Of a stretch of DNA of 34,726 nt, positions 8,292 to 16,265 are shown piece by piece; the first letter of the stretch is position 1; each line of letters starts with the position of its first letter. The position numbers and the translations under genes were made by a program. The notes below the pieces were generated by a model, which was given only the letters and a program-made list of their open reading frames with translations, had not been told where the DNA came from and made no database searches. The DNA comes from JBAYSY01 sp041675885 (GTDB lineage: Bacteria > Pseudomonadota > Alphaproteobacteria > Rhodobacterales > Rhodobacteraceae): positions 1-34,726 of the forward strand of contig JBAYSY010000033.1 in assembly GCA_041675885.1 (NCBI GenBank), written 5' to 3'.

Positions 8292-8995
8292 GCCAGCCAG
8301 CGGCGCATGATCCGCTCGAACACCCCGGCGAAGAACCCGAGCAGGTCGGTCCCCTGCGTCGGGCGGAACTGGTGCGGGTCTTCGGCGCCCAGAACCAGCA
8401 TCCCCGGCAGCCGCCCCTCCCCGAGGTCGAGCCGCAGCATGGCCTCGGACCTTATGTCCCCCGCGCGCTCGCCATGCAGGCTGTCGTCGCCCGGCACCGC
8501 CTGCCGCAGCACGATGGGCCGCACCGGCACGTTGCGCCCGGCCGTAAGCATGCGATCGACAAAACCGGGGGGGGCCACATGCACCACCGGGTCCACCGGG
8601 CGGGCGGGTGCGGGTTGCGCGCTTTCCAGCACCAGCCGGATGCTTTCCACCCGCAGCGCCCCCGCCACCGGGCCGGAGAGATCGGCAAGGAACGCCTCGA
8701 ACCCCGGCGGTTCCAGGAGCCGCAGCACCGCGCGGTTGATCATGTTGGTCCCGGCGAGGTTGTCGTAGGCCGCCGCGATCACCGAACGGTGCGTGTCCTC
8801 CAGCCGGTCGAGCCGGGCCTCCAGCCGCCGCATCGCCACACCGCGCAGATCGACGATATTCCCGCCCATCGCCCGTTCGTTGGCGGCGATCAGCGCGCGC
8901 ATCACCTCGGGGTCTTCGAGGATCAGCCCCGGGTCCGAGATGATCCGGTCGCGCGTATCCTCGCCGATGCCCCTTTGCGCCACGCTCTCCGCCAT
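8288..8995 (-). CDS. DUF484 family protein
   Basis: This 235-residue soluble protein belongs to the DUF484 family, GAF-like proteins of unknown role found beside xerC in many proteobacteria. The N-terminal part (FLILEDPEVM-type phrase, here LILEDPEVMRALIAANE), a helix likely to form a coiled coil (MRRLEARLDRLEDTHRSVI) and the C-terminal GAF-like region (MLRLDLGEGRLPGMLVLGAEDPHQF, about residues 190-215) are visible. I start it at 8995 (MAESVAQRG); the upstream codons of the frame look like non-coding sequence. The Shine-Dalgarno sequence is weak. It overlaps xerC by 4 bp. Confidence 0.85.
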   Translation of the reverse strand: MAESVAQRGIGEDTRDRIISDPGLILEDPEVMRALIAANERAMGGNIVDLRGVAMRRLEARLDRLEDTHRSVIAAAYDNLAGTNMINRAVLRLLEPPGFEAFLADLSGPVAGALRVESIRLVLESAQPAPARPVDPVVHVAPPGFVDRMLTAGRNVPVRPIVLRQAVPGDDSLHGERAGDIRSEAMLRLDLGEGRLPGMLVLGAEDPHQFRPTQGTDLLGFFAGVFERIMRRWLA

Positions 8996-9100
8996 GGTCC
9001 GCCTGCCCCCCGTCTGCCCTGTCCCGGCCCGTCTGCCCCGGCCTCTGTGCCCCGTCAGCCGGATTTTCCCGGCTGCTTCGCGCGGCACTCTACACGGGTT

Positions 9101-9754
9101 TCACAGAATTTTCTGCCCCGTTTTCGCCCAGTCGGCCATGAAGGCGTCGATGCCCTTGTCGGTCAGCGGGTGCGAGGCCAGCGCCCGGATCACCGCGGGC
9201 GGCGCGGTCATCACATCGGCCCCCACCAACGCGGCCTGCGTCACGTGGTTCACCGTGCGGACCGAGGCGGCAAGGATCTGCGTCTCGTAGCCGTAATTGT
9301 CGTAGATCGTGCGGATGTCGCCGATCAGGTCCATCCCGTCGAGGTTGATGTCGTCGAGCCGCCCGATGAACGGGCTGATGAAGGTGGCCCCCGCCTTGGC
9401 CGCCACCAGCGCCTGGTTGGCGCTGAAACACAAGGTGACGTTGACCATGTTCCCCTCGCCCGACAGCACCTTGCAGGCTTTCAGACCGTCCCAAGTGAGC
9501 GGCACCTTGACCGCGATATTGGGCGCGATGGCGGCAAGTTTCCGCCCCTCGGCGATCATGGCGTCGGCCTCCAGCGCCACCACCTCGGCCGAGACCGGGC
9601 CCGAAACGATCGAACAGATCTCCTTCGTGACCTCGATGATGTCGCGGCCGGACTTGAGAATCAGCGAGGGGTTCGTGGTCACCCCGTCCACCATGCCAAG
9701 GTCGTTGAGGTCCGAGATGGCCGCCACATCGGCGGTATCGACGAAGAATTTCAT
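9101..9754 (-). CDS. tal: transaldolase, short TalC/FSA family
   Basis: This is a 217-residue aldolase of the short transaldolase/fructose-6-phosphate aldolase family. The Schiff-base lysine is K83 (IAVKVPLTW); D6 (FVDTAD) and N28 (TTNPSL) are the expected substrate residues. Family members are often annotated as fructose-6-phosphate aldolase, but E57 (SAEVVA) and F129 (ISPFIGR) match transaldolases, where true FSA has Gln and Tyr. I therefore favour transaldolase of the pentose phosphate pathway. The start at 9754 has AGGAG about 8 bases upstream. Phased repeats lie just ahead of it at 9780-9833. Confidence 0.9.
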   Translation of the reverse strand: MKFFVDTADVAAISDLNDLGMVDGVTTNPSLILKSGRDIIEVTKEICSIVSGPVSAEVVALEADAMIAEGRKLAAIAPNIAVKVPLTWDGLKACKVLSGEGNMVNVTLCFSANQALVAAKAGATFISPFIGRLDDINLDGMDLIGDIRTIYDNYGYETQILAASVRTVNHVTQAALVGADVMTAPPAVIRALASHPLTDKGIDAFMADWAKTGQKIL

Positions 9755-9779
9755 GGTTTTGCTCCTGCCGGTCCGGCCC

Positions 9780-9833
9780 GTCTGAAGGGGCGTCTGAATG
9801 GCGTCTGATTGCCCGTCTGAAAGGCCGTGCTGA
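9780..9833 (-). repeat. phased direct repeats upstream of tal
   Basis: On the plus strand GTCTGA occurs at 9780, 9792, 9803 and 9815, with a degenerate copy (GTGCTGA) at 9827, a spacing of 11 to 12 bp or about one helical turn. Read towards tal these are TCAGAC repeats ending 25 bp before its start codon. They could be binding sites for a regulator that lines up on one face of DNA, or a decayed minisatellite. Confidence 0.6.
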
Positions 9834-9942
9834 ATGGACCTTCCCGAAGGCACGCCGCGCCTTCGGGGCTTGCGGCCCCGCCTGCCGGGTGCTTTAGCCT
9901 GAAACCGGGGCGACCGGAAGCCCCAAGGAGGGCGGCAGGCGG

Positions 9943-12141
9943 ATGGAACCCGGGCGGCATTTCCCCGAAGGCGCGCGGATCGGCGTGGTGACGGCCGAGC
10001 CGACGGGCCACGAGATGCTCGACTATCTCGCGCCCGCGGGGGGCTGTTCCGTGGGCGGTTTCGTCGAGGTGCCGCTGGGGCCGCGCCGGGTGCCGGGGGT
10101 GGTCTGGGGCGAGGGCGAAGGCACGATTCCGGCCGGACGGCTGCGGCCCGCGGTGCGGGTGCTCGACATTCCGCCGATGCAGGCGGCGATGCGCGCCTTC
10201 CTTGCCCGCGCCGCCGATTACACGCTGACGCCGCTCCCGTTGATGCTGCGGCTTGCCACCCGCGCGCCGGGGCTGACGGACCCGCCCGCCATGCGCCGGG
10301 TGATCCGCCCCGGCAGCGGCATGCCCGGGCGGATGACCCCGGCCCGCGCGCGGGTGCTGGAGGTGATGGCCGAACACGGCGGGGCGGGGTTTTCCGCGCC
10401 GGAACTCGCCGCGCTCGCCGGGGTCGGCACCGGCGTGGTGCGCGGGCTGCTCTCCTGCGGCGCGCTGGCCGAGGCCGAGGCGCCGCGCGACATGCCCTAT
10501 CCGGTGCTGGATCCCGATCACGGCGGAGTCGCGCTTTCCCCCGATCAGGCCGAGGCGGCGGCGGCGCTGCGCGCGGCGGTGGCGGCGGGCGGTTACGGCA
10601 CGACGCTGCTCAAGGGCGTGACCGGATCGGGCAAGACCGAGGTCTATCTGGAGGCCGTGGCCGAGACCCTGCGCCGGGGCCGTCAGGCGCTGGTGCTCTT
10701 GCCGGAGATCGCACTGTCGGCCGGGTTCCTGACCCGGGTCGAGGCCCGGTTCGGCGCCCGCCCGGGCGAGTGGCATTCGGGCGTGACCACGGGCGAGCGG
10801 CGGCGGCTGTGGAAGATGGCCGCCGTGGGCGATGCGACGCTGGTCGTGGGCGCGCGTTCGGCGCTGTTCCTGCCGTTCCGCGACCTCGGGCTGATCGTGG
10901 TCGATGAGGAACACGACACCTCCTACAAGCAGGAGGAGGGCGTGCATTACAACGCCCGCGACATGGCGGTGCTGCGGGCCGCGCTGGAAGGGGCGCAGGT
11001 GGTGCTGGCCTCGGCCACGCCCTCGCTGGAGACATGGGTGAACGCCGAAGCGGGCAAATACCGCCGCCTCGACCTCGACACCCGCTTCGGCCCGGCGGTG
11101 CTGCCCGGGATGCGTGCCATCGACATGCGGGCCGAGAAGCTGCCCGCGACCCGCTGGCTGTCGGAGCCCCTGCGCGCGGCGGTGGCGGCGCGGATCGCAG
11201 GCGGCGAACAGGCGCTTTTGTTCCTCAACCGGCGCGGCTTCGCGCCGGTCACGCTGTGCCGCGCCTGCGGCCAGCAGATCGCCTGCGCCGATTGCGACGC
11301 GCGCATGGTCGAGCACCGCTTCCTCGGCCGCCTCGTCTGCCACCAGTGCGGCGCCTCGCGCCCGGTGCCGACGGCCTGCCCCTCCTGCGGGGCCGAGGAC
11401 CGCCTGGCCCCGGTCGGCCCGGGGGTGGAGCGGCTGGCCGAGGAGGCGGCGGAGCTGTTCCCCGGGGCGCGGATCAGGGTGCTGTCGTCGGACCTGTTCG
11501 CCTCGGCCGATGCGCTCAAGGCCGGGATCGAGGCGATCGCGGCGGGCGGGGCCGACATCATCATCGGCACGCAGATCGTGGCCAAGGGGCACAACTTTCC
11601 GCTGCTGACGCTGGTGGGGGTGATCGACGCCGACCTCGGGCTGCAAGGGTCGGACCTACGCGCGGCGGAACGCACGTTTCAACTGATGCGCCAGGTCGCG
11701 GGCCGGGCCGGCCGGGCCGACCGGCCAGGGCTGGCGCTGATCCAGACCCACCAGCCCGAACATCCGGTGATCCGCGCGATCCTCGGCGGCGAGGAGGAGG
11801 CGTTCTGGCGCGCCGAGGCCGCCGCGCGCGAGGCCGCCGGGATGCCGCCCTTCACCCGCCTCGCCGCGGTGATCCTGACCGGGCCCGAGGTGCAGCCGCT
11901 GTTCGACTTCGGCGCGGAACTGGCCCGGCGGTCGGCACCGCTGCGGCGGATCGGCGCGCAGGTCTGGGGCCCCGCCCCCGCCCCCATCGCCCGGATCCGC
12001 GGCCGCCACCGGGTGCGGATGCTGGTGCGCGCCGACAAGGCCGCGCCCTTGCAGGCCGCGCTTTCCGCCTGGGTGGCGCAGCTTCGCCCGCCCAAAGGCG
12101 CGCGCATCGCCCTCGACATCGACCCGCAGAGCTTTCTGTGA
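9943..12141 (+). CDS. priA: primosomal protein N' (replication restart helicase PriA)
   Basis: This 732-residue helicase reloads the replisome at stalled forks. The N-terminal third is the 3'-end-binding region. Walker A GVTGSGKT is at residues 225-232, the DEEH box at 321-324 and SATPS at 357-361. The zinc-binding insertion is intact, with eight Cys at about 439, 442, 448, 451, 466, 469, 479 and 482. Helicase motifs VI (RQVAGRAGRADRPG) and the C-terminal domain follow. Length matches PriA. AAGGAGGG lies about 10 bases before the ATG. It is divergent from tal and convergent with tetR. Confidence 0.96.
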   Translation: MEPGRHFPEGARIGVVTAEPTGHEMLDYLAPAGGCSVGGFVEVPLGPRRVPGVVWGEGEGTIPAGRLRPAVRVLDIPPMQAAMRAFLARAADYTLTPLPLMLRLATRAPGLTDPPAMRRVIRPGSGMPGRMTPARARVLEVMAEHGGAGFSAPELAALAGVGTGVVRGLLSCGALAEAEAPRDMPYPVLDPDHGGVALSPDQAEAAAALRAAVAAGGYGTTLLKGVTGSGKTEVYLEAVAETLRRGRQALVLLPEIALSAGFLTRVEARFGARPGEWHSGVTTGERRRLWKMAAVGDATLVVGARSALFLPFRDLGLIVVDEEHDTSYKQEEGVHYNARDMAVLRAALEGAQVVLASATPSLETWVNAEAGKYRRLDLDTRFGPAVLPGMRAIDMRAEKLPATRWLSEPLRAAVAARIAGGEQALLFLNRRGFAPVTLCRACGQQIACADCDARMVEHRFLGRLVCHQCGASRPVPTACPSCGAEDRLAPVGPGVERLAEEAAELFPGARIRVLSSDLFASADALKAGIEAIAAGGADIIIGTQIVAKGHNFPLLTLVGVIDADLGLQGSDLRAAERTFQLMRQVAGRAGRADRPGLALIQTHQPEHPVIRAILGGEEEAFWRAEAAAREAAGMPPFTRLAAVILTGPEVQPLFDFGAELARRSAPLRRIGAQVWGPAPAPIARIRGRHRVRMLVRADKAAPLQAALSAWVAQLRPPKGARIALDIDPQSFL

Positions 12142-12168
12142 CCGCTGTGCCTGTGGCTGGCCGGACAA

Positions 12169-12187
12169 GGGGGGCTGTCTGCCCCCC
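12169..12187 (+). terminator. hairpin after priA
   Basis: GGGGGGC (12169-12175) and GCCCCCC (12181-12187) form a 7-bp GC stem with a 5-base loop, 28 bp past the priA stop. There is no T-run, so it may stabilise the 3' end rather than terminate by itself. A small CGCG-type hairpin follows at about 12194-12206. Confidence 0.45.
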
Positions 12188-12222
12188 CTCTTGCGCGCTT
12201 CGCGCCCAATTCACCCCCCCGA

Positions 12223-12289
12223 GGATATTTCTCTCACGGTGAAAGAATATTATGAGCACTTCTTCATCTTCACCGTGATGAAAATATCC
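12223..12289. terminator. long AT-rich inverted repeat between priA and tetR
   Basis: Two paired blocks form an imperfect hairpin: GGATATTT (12223-12230) with AAATATCC (12282-12289), and CACGGTGAA (12235-12243) with TTCACCGTG (12269-12277). The blocks are separated by mismatched CTCT/ATGA, and the loop is 25 bases. It lies between two convergent genes and is markedly AT-rich in a GC-rich region. I read it as a bidirectional terminator or a dispersed element; the flank CCCCCCGAGGATATTT resembles sequence I associate with intergenic DNA of this family. Confidence 0.6.
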
Positions 12290-12335
12290 CCGCCGGAGGC
12301 TTCCGCACTCTCCGCTGAAACAACGGCCGGGCGGC

Positions 12336-12926
12336 TCAACCCGCCCCCGCCGCCTGCCGCACCAGCCCGGCATAGAAGTCCGCAAGATCGTCGGCACTCA
12401 GCGGCCCGTCCCGGCGGTACCAGGTGTTGACCCCGGTCAGCATGGCGATCAGCGCCCGGGTCGCCAGCCGCGTATCGGGCAGCCGGAACGCCCCCGCCGC
12501 CTGCCCGGCGCGCAGGATCGCTTCGAGCGCGTCCTCATAGCCGCGGCGCAGCGCCTCGATCCGGGCGAAGTTCCCGGGGCTCAGGCTGCGCAGTTCCATA
12601 TAGGCGATGAACACCGCGTCGGGCCGCTCAACGTGGAAGCGGATGTGGAAACGCGCGAAATCCTCCAGCGCGGTCACCGGGTCGGCGGCGGGCGGCAGGG
12701 CGGCGAGCGCCCTGTGCAGTTCCTCCAGATGTTCGCGCATCAGGTCGAAAAGCAGGCTTTGCTTGTCCGGGGTATAGAGGTAGAGCGCGCCCGCCTGCAC
12801 CCCCACTTCGGCCGCGATCCGGCGCATCGACACCGCGGCATAGCCGTCGCGCGCGAACAGCCGCAGCGCCGCCGCCCGCACCCGCGGGCCGGTGATTTCG
12901 GAATGTGAGCCGGTCTTGCGTGCCAT
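12336..12926 (-). CDS. TetR family transcriptional regulator
   Basis: This regulator of about 196 residues has an N-terminal TetR helix-turn-helix (about residues 15-60: AALRLFARDGYAAVSMRRIAAEVGV, then GALYLYTPDKQSLL). The C-terminal ligand domain ends with NTWYRRDGPLSADDLADFYAGLV, a phrase resembling regulators of acyl-CoA or fatty acid metabolism; that resemblance is only suggestive. The start may be the ATG at 12926 or at 12935. A palindrome 7-16 bp upstream of the two candidate starts suggests autorepression. There is no divergently transcribed partner close by, so the target genes are unknown. Confidence 0.88.
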   Translation of the reverse strand: MARKTGSHSEITGPRVRAAALRLFARDGYAAVSMRRIAAEVGVQAGALYLYTPDKQSLLFDLMREHLEELHRALAALPPAADPVTALEDFARFHIRFHVERPDAVFIAYMELRSLSPGNFARIEALRRGYEDALEAILRAGQAAGAFRLPDTRLATRALIAMLTGVNTWYRRDGPLSADDLADFYAGLVRQAAGAG

Positions 12927-12941
12927 GCGGGCCATGGTATC

Positions 12942-12955
12942 TGAACAGACGTTCA
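12942..12955. promoter_or_regulatory. palindromic operator at the tetR start
   Basis: TGAACAGACGTTCA is an inverted repeat of TGAAC and GTTCA around 4 bp. It lies immediately upstream of the regulator's start codon, where an autoregulatory TetR operator is usually found. The size is at the small end for TetR sites, so flanking bases may contribute. Confidence 0.6.
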
Positions 12956-13062
12956 ATTCAATCCCCGCCGCGACCCTTGCCGGCAAGCGCGCTGGACGCC
13001 CCCCCCCGCCGCGGCCAGGGCGTTTCGGCTTCGCTGGAACGGCGGGCACGCTTCAGGCCATT

Positions 13063-13119
13063 GTTTTTCCGCAATTTCGGACCGAAAAACCTGTCAACTT
13101 CATCTGAAATTGCTTTAAG
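13063..13119 (+). promoter_or_regulatory. promoter with inverted repeat ahead of the small lipoprotein gene
   Basis: CTGTCA (13091-13096) and TTTAAG (13114-13119) are 17 bp apart and each match four of six consensus bases. Directly upstream, GTTTTTC (13063-13069) and GAAAAAC (13084-13090) form an inverted repeat that would place a regulator against the -35 element. The stretch is AT-rich compared with the flanks. Confidence 0.45.
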
Positions 13120-13149
13120 GTCGCGCCGACCCAGCCCCGGACCCGTGCC

Positions 13150-13389
13150 ATGCGCCTTGCCCTGCTTCCCCTCATCCTGATTCCGCTTGCCGGTTGCACG
13201 GTGTTCGACCGCGCCGGGGGGGCGGCGGTCGATGCCGGGGTCTATCCGCAGCTTGCACCGATCGACGAGATCGTCGCCCAGGGCGAGCAGGCGCGGCACA
13301 GCCCCGCCGATGTCGAGGCGGCCGAGGCCCGGGCCGAGCGGCTGCGCGCCCGCGCCGCCGCCTTGCGCCGCACCCCACCGGGCGGCTGA
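13150..13389 (+). CDS. small lipoprotein of unknown function
   Basis: This 79-residue protein begins with a lipoprotein signal peptide (MRLALLPLILIPLAGC); the lipobox LAGC puts the lipidated Cys at residue 16. The mature part is about 63 residues, Ala/Arg-rich and helical (DVEAAEARAERLRARAAAL), probably a short coiled coil in the periplasm. No Asp follows the Cys, so the outer membrane is the likely destination. I do not recognise a domain. Many Rhodobacteraceae carry such a gene just before hom, but the function is unknown to me. Confidence 0.8.
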   Translation: MRLALLPLILIPLAGCTVFDRAGGAAVDAGVYPQLAPIDEIVAQGEQARHSPADVEAAEARAERLRARAAALRRTPPGG

Positions 13390-13500
13390 CACGGCGGGAC
13401 GGAAACGGCGGGGCGGAAGCGGGCCCCTGCCCCCGCCACGTTGCGCGCCCGCGCGTTACCGGCTAACAGATCGCGAAGGCCAGTTTCACGGAGTTTCCCC

Positions 13501-14817
13501 ATGCCCGCCGCTTCCCCTGCCGCCCCGCGCGCCACCCCCCCCCTGCGTCTGGGGATCGCCGGGCTGGGCACCGTGGGGACCGGGGTGGTTTCGATCCTGC
13601 GGACCGAGGCCGCGCTGATCGCCGCCCGCGCCGGGCGGCCGGTCACGGTCTCGGCGGTCTCGGCCCGCAGCCGCGGCCGCGACCGGGGGGTGGATATCTC
13701 GGGCTACGGCTGGGAGGACGATCCGGTCGCGCTGGCCCGCCGCGACGACGTGGATGTGTTCGTCGAACTGATGGGCGGCGAGAACGGCCCCGCCAAGGCC
13801 GCGACCGAGGCGGCGCTGGCCGCCGGCAAGGATGTGGTCACCGCGAACAAGGCGCTGCTCGCGCATCACGGGCAGGCGCTGGCCGGGGCGGCCGAGGCCG
13901 CGGGCCGTGTGATCCGCTTCGAGGCGGCGGTGGCGGGCGGCATCCCGGTCATCAAGGCGCTGGCCGAGGGGCTGGCCGCCAACCGCATCAAGCGGGTGAT
14001 GGGGGTGATGAACGGCACCTGCAACTACATCCTGACCCGGATGGAAAGCGCGGGCCTGCCCTATGAGACCGTGTTCGAGGAGGCCCGGGCGCTGGGCTAT
14101 CTGGAGGCCGACCCGCGTCTGGACGTGGACGGGATCGACGCGGGTCACAAGCTGAGCCTGCTGGCCGCACTCGCCTTCGGCACGCGGGTGGATTTCGCCG
14201 CGGTCGAACTTGAGGGGATCGGCCGCATCGCCATCGACGACATCCGCCACGCCGCCGACATGGGCTACCGCATCAAGCTGCTGGGCGTGGCGCAGATGAC
14301 CGGGCGCGGGCTGGAACAACGGATGAGCCCTTGCCTCGTGCCCGCCGAAAGCCCGCTGGGGCAGTTGCAGGGCGGCACCAACATGGTGGTGCTGGAAGGC
14401 GAGGCGGCGGGGCAGATCGTGCTGCGCGGCGCGGGCGCGGGCGCGGGGCCGACCGCAAGCGCGGTGCTGGCCGATGTGATCGACCTTGCCCGCGGCAACC
14501 GCTACCCGACCTTCGGCCTGCCCGCCGCCGACCTTGCCGAGGCGGTCCCGGCGGCGGTCGAGGCCCCGGCGCCCTATTACCTGCGCATGGTTCTGCTGGA
14601 CAAGCCCGGCGCGCTGGCCCGGGTGGCAACGGCGCTCGGCGACGCGGGCGTGTCGATCGACCGGATGCGCCAGCGCGGCCACGAGGCCGAGACCGCGCCG
14701 GTGCTGATCGTCACCCACAAGACCAGCCGCGCCGATATCGACGACGCCATCACCCGCTTTGCCGCCACCGGCGTGGTGGTGGGCGAGCCGGTGGCGATCC
14801 GCATCGAATCGGCCTGA
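13501..14817 (+). CDS. hom: homoserine dehydrogenase
   Basis: This enzyme reduces aspartate-semialdehyde to homoserine in threonine and methionine synthesis. The 438-residue protein has the nucleotide-binding loop GLGTVGTG (about residues 21-28), the phrase VTANKALLAHHG, the catalytic region with MGVMNGTCNYILTRM, DPRLDVDGIDAGHKLSLLAALAFG (catalytic Lys in the HK), and a C-terminal ACT domain (YYLRMVLLDKPGALARV onward, to residue 438) that usually mediates threonine feedback. I start it at 13501, where GGAG lies about 9 bases upstream; the frame extends further but without a Shine-Dalgarno sequence. It is monofunctional, with no aspartokinase fused. Confidence 0.95.
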   Translation: MPAASPAAPRATPPLRLGIAGLGTVGTGVVSILRTEAALIAARAGRPVTVSAVSARSRGRDRGVDISGYGWEDDPVALARRDDVDVFVELMGGENGPAKAATEAALAAGKDVVTANKALLAHHGQALAGAAEAAGRVIRFEAAVAGGIPVIKALAEGLAANRIKRVMGVMNGTCNYILTRMESAGLPYETVFEEARALGYLEADPRLDVDGIDAGHKLSLLAALAFGTRVDFAAVELEGIGRIAIDDIRHAADMGYRIKLLGVAQMTGRGLEQRMSPCLVPAESPLGQLQGGTNMVVLEGEAAGQIVLRGAGAGAGPTASAVLADVIDLARGNRYPTFGLPAADLAEAVPAAVEAPAPYYLRMVLLDKPGALARVATALGDAGVSIDRMRQRGHEAETAPVLIVTHKTSRADIDDAITRFAATGVVVGEPVAIRIESA

Positions 14818-14930
14818 CGCGAATCGGCCCGGCTTGAAACCGGCCCCGGCACCTGCGCCTTCACGCCCCGGTTCCGTCCGGCGCCGATCCGGTGCATAAC
14901 GGCCCCGGACGATTCACAGCCGAGGCCGCC

Positions 14931-16220
14931 ATGCACGATATCCGCGCCATCCGCGAGCATCCCGAAGCCTTCGACGCCGCGCTGGCCCGGCGCGGGCTGC
15001 CGCCCGCCTCGCCCGAACTGCTGGCGATCGACGCGGCGCGGCGGGCGAAGATCCTCGCCGCCGAAACCGCGCAGGCCGAGCAGAACCGCGCCTCGAAGGA
15101 GGTCGGCGCCGCCAAGGCCCGGGGCGACGAGGCGGAATTCGCGCGGCTGCGGGCGCTGGTGGCCGAGAAGAAGGCCGAGGCGTTGCGCCTCACCGAGGAG
15201 GCCACGGCCGAGGACGCCCGGCTGCGCGATCTGCTGATCGCCCTGCCGAACAGCCCTCTGCCCGACGTGCCCGAAGGCGCGGACGAAGACGACAACGTCG
15301 AGATCCGCCGCTGGGGCACGCCGCGCGCCTTCGACTTCGCCCCGAAGGAGCATTACCAGATCCCCGGCGTCCTGCCGGGGATGGATTTCGCCACCGCCGC
15401 GAAACTCTCGGGCGCGCGCTTCGTGGTGCTGCGCGGCGCGGTGGCGCGGGTGCAGCGGGCGCTCGCGCAGTTCATGCTGGAGCTGCACACCTCCGAGCAC
15501 GGGCTGACCGAGACCTGGACCCCGGTCCTGGTCCGTGACGAGGCGATGTTCGGCACCAACCAGTTGCCGAAATTCGCCGAAGACAGCTATCGGACCGAAA
15601 ACGGCTGGTGGCTGATCCCGACGTCTGAGGTGACGCTGACCAACAGTGTCGCGGGCGATATCCTTGACGAGGCCACGCTGCCGATCCGGCTTGTGGCGCA
15701 CAGCCAGTGTTTCCGGTCCGAGGCCGGTTCGGCGGGCAAGGACACCGCCGGGATGCTGCGCCAGCACCAGTTCGAGAAGGTCGAGATGGTGTCGATCACC
15801 ACGCCCGAGACCTCGCTCACGGAGCACGAGCGCATGACCCGCTGCGCCGAGACGGTGCTGGAGCGGCTCGGCCTGCCCTACCGGACGGTGGTGCTGTGCA
15901 CCGGCGACATGGGCTTCGGGGCACGGAAGACCCATGACATCGAGGTCTGGCTGCCCGGGCAAGGCCGCTACCGCGAGATCAGTTCGGTCTCGGTCTGCGG
16001 CGATTTCCAGGCCCGGCGGATGAACGCCCGCTACCGCCCCGGCGGCGGGCGGCCCGAGTTCGTGCATACGCTGAACGGCTCGGGCCTTGCGGTGGGCCGG
16101 ACGCTGATCGCGGTGCTGGAGAACGGGCAGGAGGCGGACGGGTCGGTGACGTTGCCCGAGGCGCTGCATCCCTGGCTGGGCGGCAGGACAAGGATCGACG
16201 CCGGGGGTGCGCTGGTCTGA
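14931..16220 (+). CDS. serS: seryl-tRNA synthetase
   Basis: This class II synthetase charges tRNA-Ser (and tRNA-Sec). The 429-residue protein has the long N-terminal coiled-coil arm (about residues 28-100) that grips the tRNA variable arm, then motif 2 (QCFRSEAGSAGKDTAGMLRQHQF) and motif 3 (NGSGLAVGRTLIAVLEN). I start it at 14931 (MHDIRAIREHPEAF), which matches the family N terminus and has GAGG nearby. It lies 113 bp after hom in the same direction. A REP-like palindrome starts 20 bp past its stop. Confidence 0.96.
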   Translation: MHDIRAIREHPEAFDAALARRGLPPASPELLAIDAARRAKILAAETAQAEQNRASKEVGAAKARGDEAEFARLRALVAEKKAEALRLTEEATAEDARLRDLLIALPNSPLPDVPEGADEDDNVEIRRWGTPRAFDFAPKEHYQIPGVLPGMDFATAAKLSGARFVVLRGAVARVQRALAQFMLELHTSEHGLTETWTPVLVRDEAMFGTNQLPKFAEDSYRTENGWWLIPTSEVTLTNSVAGDILDEATLPIRLVAHSQCFRSEAGSAGKDTAGMLRQHQFEKVEMVSITTPETSLTEHERMTRCAETVLERLGLPYRTVVLCTGDMGFGARKTHDIEVWLPGQGRYREISSVSVCGDFQARRMNARYRPGGGRPEFVHTLNGSGLAVGRTLIAVLENGQEADGSVTLPEALHPWLGGRTRIDAGGALV

Positions 16221-16239
16221 GGTCCGGGTCGGTGGCGGC

Positions 16240-16265
16240 GGTGCGCTGAAGCGCACCCTACGGGG
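16240..16265. repeat. single REP-like palindrome after serS
   Basis: GGTGCGCTGAAGCGCACC (16240-16257) is a perfect palindrome around GA and is followed by CTACGGGG, the same tail as the copy at 7236-7259. It lies between convergent serS and the acyltransferase gene. The TAG stop of the acyltransferase (16258-16260) is inside the element. The position between converging genes fits a bidirectional terminator. Confidence 0.85.
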
